This document shows, piece by piece, positions 1 to 8,355 of a stretch of DNA of 64,000 nt; within the stretch, counting starts at the first letter, position 1, and each line of letters opens with the position of its first letter. The position numbers were made by a program, and so were the translations under genes. The stretch lies in assembly GCF_002077155.1 (NCBI RefSeq), contig NZ_CP015027.1, forward strand, positions 496,001 through 560,000. The letters are read 5' to 3'. The notes under the pieces were generated by a model. It had not been told where the DNA came from and made no database searches. It worked only from the letters and a program-made list of their open reading frames with translations. Source of the DNA: Sporosarcina sp. P33 (GTDB taxonomy: Bacteria > Bacillota > Bacilli > Bacillales_A > Planococcaceae).

Positions 1-949
1 TCATGATTTGTGACTCTGCATCTCCACTGAATACATCATGGGCTTTCATGGAAAGCAATGCGGTTAAATTTGTAGGTGTTCCATACTCAAACACTTCCGC
101 TTTCTCCAAATGATAGTCTTCTTTCATTTGAGAAATGACAAGGGGCAGCTTTCCATAATCATCAGCAAGCCCTGCTTCAATTGCTTGACGGCCATTCATG
201 ACGCGCCCATCGGCTACTTTGCGCACCGCTGCTTCTTTCATGCCGCGCCCTTCTACAATAATGTCGACGAAACGCTGATACGAGTCATCAATCATTTCTT
301 GCAGCATGGCACGTTCTTCAGATTTCATTTCCCGTGTAGGACTCATCATATCTTTATATGGACCTGATTTAATCGTCGGGAAATCGACTCCGTATTTTTC
401 CGCCAGTTTTCCATAATTGACAGACTGCATGATGACTCCAATTGAACCGGTTAATGTTTCAGGATGAACATATATCTTGTCTGCCGGAGCGGAAATATAA
501 TAGCCTCCTGAAGCCGCCATGCCGCCCATCGCCGCATACACCGGAATTTTTTTCGCTGACTGAATTTCTGTCAGCGCATCATAGATATCGGAAGATTCCA
601 GCACACCGCCGCCTGGGGAATTCACTGAAAGTACAATCCCTTTCACGGTGTCGTCATTTGCCAATTCATTCAATTGCGTCATAAATTGGCGGTGATTGTA
701 CTCCGCTCCGCTGAATATAGACGCTTCACCTGTGTCCTGAATAACGCCATCCACCGTTAATACCGCGATGCGTTCACTGGAACTTCCTTCCTCCACGATT
801 GTTTCCTGCACCTGCTTTTCCATTACATTGATTTCATTGACGAAACTGTTCCAGTCTCTCGTAAAGACCCATGACATCATATTGATCCCAACGGACACAA
901 TAATCAATGTCGCCGCAACAGCAACGGCAATCCATCTTTTTGCATTCAT
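1..949 (-). CDS. sppA: Signal peptide peptidase SppA (3' end outside window)
   Basis: Membrane-anchored serine protease of family S49 that degrades signal peptides left in the membrane; in B. subtilis it also affects lantibiotic resistance. The reading frame is open from the window edge to an ATG at 949, preceded by AAAGGAGG at a good distance. Residues 6-26 form one membrane anchor. The S49 core follows: the SPGGG motif near residue 111, MAASGG with the nucleophile Ser147, and GPYKDM with the general base Lys199; both positions equal the B. subtilis catalytic dyad. About 316 residues are visible; the family has about 335, so only the last 20 or so are missing. The gene is divergent from nadK, as in B. 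subtilis. Confidence 0.95.
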   Translation of the reverse strand, partial: MNAKRWIAVAVAATLIIVSVGINMMSWVFTRDWNSFVNEINVMEKQVQETIVEEGSSSERIAVLTVDGVIQDTGEASIFSGAEYNHRQFMTQLNELANDDTVKGIVLSVNSPGGGVLESSDIYDALTEIQSAKKIPVYAAMGGMAASGGYYISAPADKIYVHPETLTGSIGVIMQSVNYGKLAEKYGVDFPTIKSGPYKDMMSPTREMKSEERAMLQEMIDDSYQRFVDIIVEGRGMKEAAVRKVADGRVMNGRQAIEAGLADDYGKLPLVISQMKEDYHLEKAEVFEYGTPTNLTALLSMKAHDVFSGDAESQIM

Positions 950-1053
950 AAATAATTTCCTCCTTTGTCCACATATTACTGTACGTTCCTCATCGTCCTA
1001 ATGTTTCATTCATGCTACACTTGGTCTATTAACTGAAAAAGGAGACGATTCAA

Positions 1054-1854
1054 ATGACTTCGGAATACGTGATATTTCTGTTTAGCCGGCTGGACGAAGA
1101 TACCGTCCATAAAAAAAGTTTTGTTGGAAAACAGCTGCAAAAGGAAGGTTTTGTACTGACAGACAATCATACAGAAGCAAATGTTGTTATCAGTATCGGC
1201 AGTGACGGAACTTTCCTTCAGGCAGTGCGCAAGACTGATTTCCGTCAGGACTGCATTTACCTGGGACTTTCTATAAAAGGTCCGCACGGCGTATATTGCG
1301 ATTTCCAATATGATGATATTCGCCCGCTGATACAAACATTACGGCAATCAACTATTAAAGAACGTCATTACCCTTTACTGGAAGTGAAAATTAACGGGCA
1401 TAAACCTTTTTATTGTCTGAATGAATTCAGTATCCGCTCCACGATCATCCGCACATTCGTCATGGATATTTACATCGACGATTTGCTATTCGAAACCTTT
1501 TTAGGTGACGGCATGATCATTTCGACGCCTACAGGCAGCACGGCGTACAATAAGTCCGTAAAAGGCGCGGTGATTGACCCGCTGCTTCAAAGTTTCCAGG
1601 TGACTGAGCTCGCATCTGTAAACAATAACCGTTACCGCACACTTGGCGCTTCCTTTATTTTAAGCAATCAGCGTCAATTGACTCTCAGCATTCAGCAGGA
1701 AGGCAATGAATTCCCGTCGATCGCTGCCGACAACGAAGCGCTTGGCATTAAACAAGTTGAAAAGGTGGAAGCGATGCTGAGCAAGAAAGTCATCCGTACA
1801 GCCAAGCTTTCAGACAACTCATTCTTCGAAAAAGTTCAGCGCACGTTTTTTTGA
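1054..1854 (+). CDS. nadK: NAD kinase
   Basis: Cytosolic ATP- or polyphosphate-dependent NAD kinase making NADP, 266 residues, the usual length. The diphosphate-binding GSDGTF motif lies near residue 49 and the second family signature, GDGMIISTPTGSTAYN, near residues 151-166. It resembles the B. subtilis YtdI (NadK2) form, and its place between sppA and an acyl-CoA ligase is also that of ytdI. AAAGGAG precedes the ATG by a short spacer. It converges on the acyl-CoA ligase gene and shares a hairpin terminator with it. Confidence 0.93.
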   Translation: MTSEYVIFLFSRLDEDTVHKKSFVGKQLQKEGFVLTDNHTEANVVISIGSDGTFLQAVRKTDFRQDCIYLGLSIKGPHGVYCDFQYDDIRPLIQTLRQSTIKERHYPLLEVKINGHKPFYCLNEFSIRSTIIRTFVMDIYIDDLLFETFLGDGMIISTPTGSTAYNKSVKGAVIDPLLQSFQVTELASVNNNRYRTLGASFILSNQRQLTLSIQQEGNEFPSIAADNEALGIKQVEKVEAMLSKKVIRTAKLSDNSFFEKVQRTFF

Positions 1855-1863
1855 TTAAAAGCT

Positions 1864-1914
1864 AAAAGGACTATCCAATCGTCGGATAAAAACGACTTTT
1901 GGCAGTCCTTTTTT
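1864..1914. terminator. Bidirectional terminator between nadK and ytcI
   Basis: AAAAGGACT at 1864 pairs with AGTCCTTTTTT at 1904-1914; an inner GTCG/CGAC pairing adds to the stem. A T-run follows on the plus strand and an A-run before it serves the minus strand, so both convergent genes can use it. Confidence 0.75.
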
Positions 1915-1935
1915 CATTGCAGCCAATCTATCAAA

Positions 1936-3516
1936 TTACTGATTTTGTTCTTTTTTACGCAATTCAACACGCATAATCTTTCCGGAAGAAGTCTTCGGCA
2001 ACTCTTGTAAAAACTCAATCTTCCGCGGATATTTATAAGGTGCCGTCAATTGTTTGACGTGATCCTGCAAGTCTTTCACCATTTTTTCAGTAGAGTCTGC
2101 CGCCTCGTCACGCAATACAACAAACGCTTTCACAACATTTCCGCGTTCTGGATCAGGACTCGCCACAACCGCACATTCACGGACTGCCGGATGTTTGATC
2201 AGCGCATCTTCCACTTCGAAAGGCCCAATTGTGTAACCCGAGCTGATGATGATATCATCGCCTCGTCCTTCAAACCAAAAATAGCCTTCCGCATCTTTTT
2301 TCGCACGGTCGCCTGTAATATAATAATCGCCTCTAAATTGCATCTTCGTCCGTTCAGAGTCATTTAAGTACTCTTTAAAAAGTGCCGGTGTTGATTTGTG
2401 GACTGCAATATCGCCTACTTCATCAACCCCCGCTACTGTTCCTTCATCGGTAATCACTTCCACAATATTGCCGGGCGTCGGCTTCCCCATAGAGCCTGGA
2501 CGCGGTGTCATTCCAATCATCGTGCCGACCAGCAGGGTATTTTCTGTCTGTCCGTAGCCGTCGCGCACAGTGAGTGAAAACTGTTTCTCGAAAATATCAA
2601 TGACTTCCCGGTTTAACGGTTCGCCGGCAGATACTGCACTTTTAACAGAAGCCAGTGAGAAGTTATTCAAGTTTTCCGCTTTGGCCATAAAACGATATTC
2701 AGTCGGAGTACAGCATAGAACGTTGATTTGATATTCATCCAAGAAGTGTAAGTATTTATCTACATCAAACTTGCCGCTGTAGACAAATCCTGTCGCGCCG
2801 CTTCCGAGAACGGATAAAAACGGTGACCAAATCCATTTTTGCCAGCCGGGAGCTGCTGTAGCCCAGACAATGTCACGTTCCGCAATGCCCAGCCAGTTCG
2901 GCGCAGCGGTACGTAAGTGTGCGTATCCCCATCCATGTGTATGCACAACACCTTTTGGTTTGCCTGTTGTACCCGACGTATACGATAAAAACGCAGTATC
3001 GTCACTGGCAGTATCACGGGCCGCAAATTCAGAAGGCGCGTTTTTTTCTTGTTCTGTCAAAGAAATTTCGCCTTCTTTTGCCTCACCGATAATATAGATA
3101 TTCACTTTATCTATATTGTCTACGTGTTCCAGCTGATCGGTGAATGCATCGTATGCAATAATTGCTTTTGCATTACTATGCTCGATTCGGTATTCAATAT
3201 CGGAGGAACGCAGCATTTCTGAACTAGGGATTACAACAAGTCCTGCTTTTAGCGCGCCGATATATGTAACATATGCTTCAATCATGCGCGGTACCATCAC
3301 TAATACTACATCACCTTGTTTCAGGCCGTTCTCTGTCAGCACGTTGGCTGTTCGGTTCGCCGCCCGGATGAGTTCATCGTATGTTACCTCTTGTTTTTGA
3401 TTTTGCTCATTTACATAAATTATTGCTTGTCTGCCATCACCCGTAGCATATTTTTCGAACTCCGAAACAATATTATAGCGAGCCGGCGCAAGCAGGTCTT
3501 CACGGTTCATATTCAT
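1936..3516 (-). CDS. ytcI: Acyl-CoA synthetase (AMP-forming), YtcI-like
   Basis: Adenylate-forming ligase that activates a carboxylate (acetate or a medium-chain fatty acid; the substrate cannot be read from sequence) to its CoA thioester through an acyl-AMP. Residues about 180-191 carry the P-loop TSGTTGKPKG, followed by YGQTE, the TGD motif and the hinge region RGDDIIISSGY; PKTSSGKIMR near the C-terminus holds the catalytic lysine that is the target of Acu-type acetylation in relatives. Length 526 fits the family. The ATG at 3516 follows a GGGGG ribosome site. Position beside nadK and sppA matches B. subtilis ytcI. A good sigma-A promoter lies just upstream. Confidence 0.85.
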   Translation of the reverse strand: MNMNREDLLAPARYNIVSEFEKYATGDGRQAIIYVNEQNQKQEVTYDELIRAANRTANVLTENGLKQGDVVLVMVPRMIEAYVTYIGALKAGLVVIPSSEMLRSSDIEYRIEHSNAKAIIAYDAFTDQLEHVDNIDKVNIYIIGEAKEGEISLTEQEKNAPSEFAARDTASDDTAFLSYTSGTTGKPKGVVHTHGWGYAHLRTAAPNWLGIAERDIVWATAAPGWQKWIWSPFLSVLGSGATGFVYSGKFDVDKYLHFLDEYQINVLCCTPTEYRFMAKAENLNNFSLASVKSAVSAGEPLNREVIDIFEKQFSLTVRDGYGQTENTLLVGTMIGMTPRPGSMGKPTPGNIVEVITDEGTVAGVDEVGDIAVHKSTPALFKEYLNDSERTKMQFRGDYYITGDRAKKDAEGYFWFEGRGDDIIISSGYTIGPFEVEDALIKHPAVRECAVVASPDPERGNVVKAFVVLRDEAADSTEKMVKDLQDHVKQLTAPYKYPRKIEFLQELPKTSSGKIMRVELRKKEQNQ

Positions 3517-3539
3517 TCCCCCTTTTTCGTAATAGTATA

Positions 3540-3568
3540 AGTATACAAATAGAAAGACAATAATTCAA
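3540..3568 (-). promoter_or_regulatory. Sigma-A promoter of ytcI
   Basis: On the minus strand TTGAAT (3563-3568) and TATACT (3540-3545) are 17 bases apart, which puts the transcription start about 10-20 bases upstream of the ribosome site of the acyl-CoA ligase gene. Confidence 0.7.
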
Positions 3569-3710
3569 AACTTTATATACTTTTTTCCAATATACTGTTT
3601 AAAAACGTATACGATAACGTGCTTTTCACAGACTACACCGAACTGTCTCGCGCATTAAAAAAGCGGATAGAGACAAGAATCTGTATGCATTTTGCAGCTT
3701 TTTCAAATCA

Positions 3711-3753
3711 AAAAGGATGCTTTCAGAAGTTTTTCAGCTTCTGAAGGCATCCC
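3711..3753 (-). terminator. Terminator of the SASP gene
   Basis: Perfect-looking 15-bp inverted repeat (3715-3729 with 3738-3752, one G-T type mismatch) followed on the minus strand by a T-run. It lies 17 bases after the stop codon of the spore protein gene. Confidence 0.85.
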
Positions 3754-3769
3754 ATGTCTTACATTTTAC

Positions 3770-3979
3770 TTACTTTGTGTAACCATTCATTTGAGATTGA
3801 GCCTGACGCACTAATCGCTTTGTGATTTCTCCGCCGACGGATCCGTTGGCACGCGATGTGGAGTCTGGTCCAAGTTGTACTCCAAATTCAGAAGCAATTT
3901 CTTCTTTCATTTGGTTTAGCGCCTGCTGTACTCCTGGAACTAACAATTGGTTTGAGTTGCCGCTGTTGTTGTTTGGCAT
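3770..3979 (-). CDS. sspA: Small acid-soluble spore protein, alpha/beta type
   Basis: DNA-binding protein that coats and protects spore DNA and is degraded at germination. The 69 residues show the family signatures: [14 protein letters not shown] at the start, KEEIASEFG (which contains the GPR protease cleavage region) in the middle, and [13 protein letters not shown] near the end. The start is ATG 3979, eight bases after AAGGAGG; an in-frame GTG at 3988 overlaps that ribosome site and is not usable. The gene sits next to thiI as sspA does in B. subtilis. A sigma-G-type promoter precedes it. Expression is expected only in the forespore. Confidence 0.93.
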   Translation of the reverse strand: MPNNNSGNSNQLLVPGVQQALNQMKEEIASEFGVQLGPDSTSRANGSVGGEITKRLVRQAQSQMNGYTK

Positions 3980-4001
3980 GTCGTTCACCTCCTTGTGACA
4001 T

Positions 4002-4031
4002 TAGAATGGCCACTTCTCAAAATATCATGCA
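4002..4031 (-). promoter_or_regulatory. Sigma-G-type promoter of the SASP gene
   Basis: On the minus strand TGCATG (4026-4031) and CATTCTA (4002-4008) are 17 bases apart, fitting the forespore sigma-G pattern gnATR - about 18 - CATnnTA. The position is 23-52 bases upstream of the SASP ATG. Confidence 0.65.
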
Positions 4032-4055
4032 AGGAAGGTGACAGGAAATTTCTTC

Positions 4056-5258
4056 TTACAGCAGGCCGTCGAAATCTTCTTCCGTCTGTCTGCTTGGAAT
4101 GGTGGTGATGCGCTGATTTGCGGCTTGTGCCACCATATCATCGAACTCCTGGAAGCTTTCGTAATAGACGACTTTATCGATTTGCGGTTTTGTTTTATTG
4201 CTTGGAGGTGTAAATACCGTGCAGCAATCGTCGTACGGCCGAATGGATATGTCATACGTTCCGATTTTTTCAGCAATCCGGATGATATCCAGTTTGTCCA
4301 TCGCGATGAGCGGACGCAGAATTGGTGTAGCAGTGACTTCATTGATCGCAGTCAAGCTTTCCAGCGTCTGGCTTGCTACCTGACCCAGACTCTCCCCAGT
4401 AATCAAACCGAGTGAATGGGTGTCTTTACGCACCTGATCCGCCACTTTCATCATCATTCGTCTGGTCGTAGTCATCGATAAATTGCTGGGCACTTGCTTA
4501 ACAATTGTCTGCTGCAAATCAGTAAACGGAATAACATGCAAACGGATATCCGCGCCGAATGTATTCAGCTGTCTTATGATGTCTTCTACTTTTTGCTTTG
4601 CTAAATCGCTTGTGAACGGCGGGCTCGCGAAGTGAATGGCATCAAATGACACACCGCGTTTCATCATCAGATAACCTGCCACCGGACTGTCAATTCCTCC
4701 CGACAGCAGCAGCAGTGAATGACCGTTAGAACCGACCGGCATCCCGCCGGCTCCTTTATAGACATGTGATGAAATATAGGCTGCTGATTGCTGAATTTCA
4801 ATATACAGTAAAATCTCAGGTTTTTTCATTTGTACAATTAACTCAGGGAATGAGCGCAGGACATGTCCGCCGAGCTCCTGCTGTATTTCACCTGTGTTGA
4901 GCGGAAAACGTTTATCCGTACGCTTGACATCCACTTTAAATGTTTTACCGGCTGTTTCCGTCTTGCCCATCACCTTTAGCGATGTTTCTTTAATCGCTTC
5001 AAGTGTCGGCTCGCAAATCGCTATCGGGCTGAACGACTGAATGCCGAAAACGTTCGGCAGGATCTCAATTGCCCGTTCCAGCTCCTCCGGTTTTTCTGTA
5101 TAAATAAACATTCGGTCCCGTTCTGCACGCATCGTCAATGTAGTCAGTTCAGACAATGCAGCTTTTATATTCTCTTTCAGTTTGCGGACAAATTTACTTT
5201 TATTTTTTCCTTTTAACGACATTTCACCATATCGGATCAAAATAGTATTCCAGTTCAT
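4056..5258 (-). CDS. thiI: tRNA 4-thiouridine synthase ThiI
   Basis: Uses ATP and persulfide sulfur to make 4-thiouridine at position 8 of tRNA. An N-terminal ferredoxin-like and THUMP tRNA-binding part (about residues 1-165) is followed by the PP-loop ATPase motif SGGIDS at 186-191. The 400 residues end without a rhodanese domain, the normal form in Bacillus, so the cysteine desulfurase must hand sulfur to the PP-loop domain directly. Its ATG overlaps the stop codon of the upstream cysteine desulfurase by four bases (ATGA), so the two are translationally coupled partners. Confidence 0.95.
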   Translation of the reverse strand: MNWNTILIRYGEMSLKGKNKSKFVRKLKENIKAALSELTTLTMRAERDRMFIYTEKPEELERAIEILPNVFGIQSFSPIAICEPTLEAIKETSLKVMGKTETAGKTFKVDVKRTDKRFPLNTGEIQQELGGHVLRSFPELIVQMKKPEILLYIEIQQSAAYISSHVYKGAGGMPVGSNGHSLLLLSGGIDSPVAGYLMMKRGVSFDAIHFASPPFTSDLAKQKVEDIIRQLNTFGADIRLHVIPFTDLQQTIVKQVPSNLSMTTTRRMMMKVADQVRKDTHSLGLITGESLGQVASQTLESLTAINEVTATPILRPLIAMDKLDIIRIAEKIGTYDISIRPYDDCCTVFTPPSNKTKPQIDKVVYYESFQEFDDMVAQAANQRITTIPSRQTEEDFDGLL

Positions 5259-6388
5259 TTTCCCACTCCTTTTCTCAGCAGTCCGATTAATTGACGAACC
5301 GCTTCTTTCAATTGTTCAATTTCTTCTGTTGTCTGATCTTTGCCGAAACTGATCCGGATTACACCTTTTGCATAATCGGCCGGAACCTGTATGGCTTCAA
5401 TCACATGACTGACACTCGAATTTTTTGAAGAACAAGCGCTGGATGTCGACACAATAATACCGCGTTCCTGCAGGAAATTGATCGCGACTTCTCCGGTAAT
5501 GTGCGCAAATGCAACCGACAGGATGTAGGGTGCACCTGCCTGCGGAGCCAATACTCTACATTCCTCGAAAGTCGAAAAGAATTGAATCAGATCCGTTCGC
5601 CATTGGCTGAACTGCTGCATATCCGCTTCTTCCGCGATCAGACGTGCAGCTTTTGCAAGCGATGCCGCATGAGGTACGGATACTGTGCCGCTGCGCAGTT
5701 CCTGTTCCTGCCCGCCGCCGAACACTATCGGCTGCAGCCGGATATTTTGCCGATAAGCTAAAAAGCCGCTGTTCTTTATGCCATAAATTTTATGGGCTGA
5801 TAACGTGACAAGATCAGGCCCGTCCGAAAAATTACCGGGCAGCAGCTTACCAAAACTCTGCACACAGTCCGAATGAAACATTGCCCGTGAGGATGAATGA
5901 ATGATTTGTGCGAACTGTTCGATCGGCTGAACCGTTCCGATTTCATTATTGACATGCATAATGCTGACAAGTATCGTGTCACGTCTTAATGCAGCCTTTA
6001 CATCAGCTGGCGACACCTTTCCTTCTTCGTCTGCAGGCAAGTAGTCAACTGTGAAATGCTGCTGTTCCAGCTGCTGAAATACGCGCAGCACTGATGGATG
6101 TTCGATACTGCTCGTGATCAGATGGCGTCCTTTATGCTGATTGGCGTATACAAAGCCCAGTATCGCAAGATTATTCGCTTCCGTTCCTCCAGACGTGAAT
6201 ATCCCTTCCGTCAAATCCAGTCCAATTGCCGCAAGAATTTGAGCGCGTGCACGTTCCAATAATTTTTCCGTACGTTTTCCTTCCATATGTAATGAAGCCG
6301 GGTTCGCGAAATAAGAAACGGAAGCGTCCATAAAGGTCTGAAGAACCCGTTCGTCTGGCTTTGTTGTGGCGCTGTGATCAAAATACAT
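5255..6388 (-). CDS. nifZ: Cysteine desulfurase NifZ (ThiI partner)
   Basis: PLP enzyme releasing sulfur from cysteine as a protein persulfide. DHSATT at the N-terminus, the HxN cofactor region (MHVNNEIG) near 145-151, the PLP lysine in SAHK near residue 200 and the active-site cysteine in SSACSSK near 320 are all present. The start is ATG 6388, after AGAGAGGA; the longer open frame upstream to 6433 runs through the ezrA terminator and lacks a ribosome site. Length 377. The four-base overlap with thiI and the same pairing in B. subtilis make it the dedicated sulfur donor for tRNA thiolation. Confidence 0.92.
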   Translation of the reverse strand: MYFDHSATTKPDERVLQTFMDASVSYFANPASLHMEGKRTEKLLERARAQILAAIGLDLTEGIFTSGGTEANNLAILGFVYANQHKGRHLITSSIEHPSVLRVFQQLEQQHFTVDYLPADEEGKVSPADVKAALRRDTILVSIMHVNNEIGTVQPIEQFAQIIHSSSRAMFHSDCVQSFGKLLPGNFSDGPDLVTLSAHKIYGIKNSGFLAYRQNIRLQPIVFGGGQEQELRSGTVSVPHAASLAKAARLIAEEADMQQFSQWRTDLIQFFSTFEECRVLAPQAGAPYILSVAFAHITGEVAINFLQERGIIVSTSSACSSKNSSVSHVIEAIQVPADYAKGVIRISFGKDQTTEEIEQLKEAVRQLIGLLRKGVGK

Positions 6389-6425
6389 ATGTGAATCCTC
6401 TCTTTTCCATGAGAATGAAAGAAAC

Positions 6426-6451
6426 AAAGCCACCGGAAAACCGGTGGCTTT
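6426..6451. terminator. Terminator between ezrA and nifZ
   Basis: Eleven-base-pair perfect hairpin (6426-6436 with 6441-6451, loop AAAA) lying just after the ezrA stop codon; the minus-strand side is followed by a T-rich tract. Confidence 0.8.
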
Positions 6452-6463
6452 GTCGGAATATAG

Positions 6464-8155
6464 TTATGCTTTCTGATGAAGCATTCCTTGAATTTTTTTC
6501 ATGGCACCCGGTTCTACTTCTTCTACTGCAGTACCTGCTTCTTCTAATGCACGTAAATAGCGGAACTGCATGAAAGATTCTTCCGCCTGCAATAATTTTT
6601 CATGTACATGCGGATGAGACGCGCGATACCGGTTGCCGTATTGGATGATCCGTTCGACAAGCAAAGCATTTTCAATCATGTCTTCTGCTTTCGCACATAC
6701 ATCATTGACAACCACATCTGCTTTTTGAACATATGATTCAACCAATGCCATATTAAGCGGCACTTCTTCCAAACTTTGCTTGACGATGAAAATTTGCTCG
6801 TCTGCTTCTTCCAGCTGCACTTCCATATCGTCCGGTATTCCGGGAATATTGGCGCGGTGCAGATTACGGTCCGCAATTTGAAGCTGCTGTGCAAGCGTCA
6901 CAATGCGGGAACGCACAAGATTTTCATCGATGCGAAGATTCTTGATGCGATTGCTGAATTTATTATGCGCTTCAGCAATTGCATCCAACTCTTCCACGAG
7001 TTCCTGCAGTTCAATCTGCTGAGCAGAATATGCAAGGTTTTTCGCATCTTGGCGCTCAATGAATATTTCAATTCGCTTTGCCAGTGCGTTAAGTTTCTGC
7101 AATGCCATTTGCGGAATAATCACTTCGTTGTCGTCCAGGCGGTAGCTCTGCTGCACGAATTTCACTTCTTCAATCGTATCCGGAATCGAATATTGAAGTT
7201 CTTCAAACAGATCCAGCATTTGATCCAGATGCTCATCCACATAATGGCGGGAACTTACTTCTTCTTCCAGCACATCGTAGAATGATTCGATTTCATCATG
7301 AATTTCGTTCACTTCCGCTGCCACTTCTTCTACGTCCAGACGTGCCAGCAGCTGGCGAAGGTCTGCTACCCGCTGCTCAATCTTATCGAATCTCGAAGGC
7401 ATTTTCAGGTGTCCTAAATAATACTCCTGACCTTCCATTTCGATGATTCCTTTGCGCAATTCACGCAGTGCTGCAGGAATTTTCGTCTGCAGTTCTGTCA
7501 GCAATGCAGGAATCTCGTCCAGCAGGAATGAAAAGCGTTCTTCTTTTGCCCCTAAGACAATGACGATTTCACGTGCTTGCAAGTAATTCCCATTTTCAAT
7601 CAGTGCGTCGTATTCCTCAAATCTTGGAATGAACGATTCCCACTCTTTTTCCAATGGTTCTACAGCAGGTCCGAATGCATATTGATGAGCTAAGATCTTT
7701 TTGCGCGCGGCACGGTGGTGTTCTTTCACCGTTTCTATCTCGAATCGATTTCGTTCTTCACTGCCAATCAATTCGTTCAGTTCCTTCAAGATCGTTTGCA
7801 TCTCTTTTTCACATTCCATCAATATTTCGCGGATTTGTCTTTCAGTTCCGGCAGCTTTCTTAAAACGGAAACGATCGACTTGTCCTTCAGCATCCAGTAA
7901 AAGCAAATCTACAGTATGAAGCCGGTCATCCACTACTTCAGTCCAAGCGTTGCGCCATCTCTCGAACATCTCTTCTGTCTCACCGGTCATATTGAGCTGC
8001 TTAACTTTCGTCATTTCTTCAAATATTGGCTGGTTTTGAATTTGTAATTTTTCTTGTTCCATTTCACTGATTTCCGTTATATGCTTTCGCCTAGCCAGAA
8101 ATGCCACTACCGTCAAAATAATGACGATAATTAATGGAATGATGACGTATATCAT
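6464..8155 (-). CDS. ezrA: Septation ring formation regulator EzrA
   Basis: Membrane-anchored negative regulator of FtsZ ring assembly that also helps place class A penicillin-binding proteins in Gram-positive division. One N-terminal membrane segment (residues about 2-22) with the long remainder in the cytoplasm as spectrin-like coiled coil. The early region QPIFEEMTKVKQLNMTGETEE and the late LHRANIPGIPDDME and VLVERIIQYGNRYR-type segments match EzrA (only short parts quoted). Length 563 is normal. ATG 8155 is preceded by AGGGGGATC. A TATAAT-like box lies about 60 bases upstream on the minus strand, with a poor -35. Confidence 0.95.
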   Translation of the reverse strand: MIYVIIPLIIVIILTVVAFLARRKHITEISEMEQEKLQIQNQPIFEEMTKVKQLNMTGETEEMFERWRNAWTEVVDDRLHTVDLLLLDAEGQVDRFRFKKAAGTERQIREILMECEKEMQTILKELNELIGSEERNRFEIETVKEHHRAARKKILAHQYAFGPAVEPLEKEWESFIPRFEEYDALIENGNYLQAREIVIVLGAKEERFSFLLDEIPALLTELQTKIPAALRELRKGIIEMEGQEYYLGHLKMPSRFDKIEQRVADLRQLLARLDVEEVAAEVNEIHDEIESFYDVLEEEVSSRHYVDEHLDQMLDLFEELQYSIPDTIEEVKFVQQSYRLDDNEVIIPQMALQKLNALAKRIEIFIERQDAKNLAYSAQQIELQELVEELDAIAEAHNKFSNRIKNLRIDENLVRSRIVTLAQQLQIADRNLHRANIPGIPDDMEVQLEEADEQIFIVKQSLEEVPLNMALVESYVQKADVVVNDVCAKAEDMIENALLVERIIQYGNRYRASHPHVHEKLLQAEESFMQFRYLRALEEAGTAVEEVEPGAMKKIQGMLHQKA

Positions 8156-8355
8156 CTCACTATGATCCCCCTATCCCACACTTCGCGCATAAAGTGACTA
8201 CTTTAGATATTATAGTATATCGTAACATGTTTAAAGCATTTTCGTCTTGTATTCACATCTTTTTTAAAAAACAACGAACTTTTTATCATATTCTGCTATA
8301 TTCTATGAAATAATTTTTATGAAATTCATTGTTCATTCAACATTTTCTGCGAAAA

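Noticed and set aside
4038-4415. 125-codon plus-strand frame opposite the thiI 3' end
   Set aside because: Antisense to well-supported thiI sequence, with no independent coding evidence.
6776-7285. 169-codon plus-strand frame opposite ezrA
   Set aside because: Shadow of the long coiled-coil gene; no ribosome site or family match.
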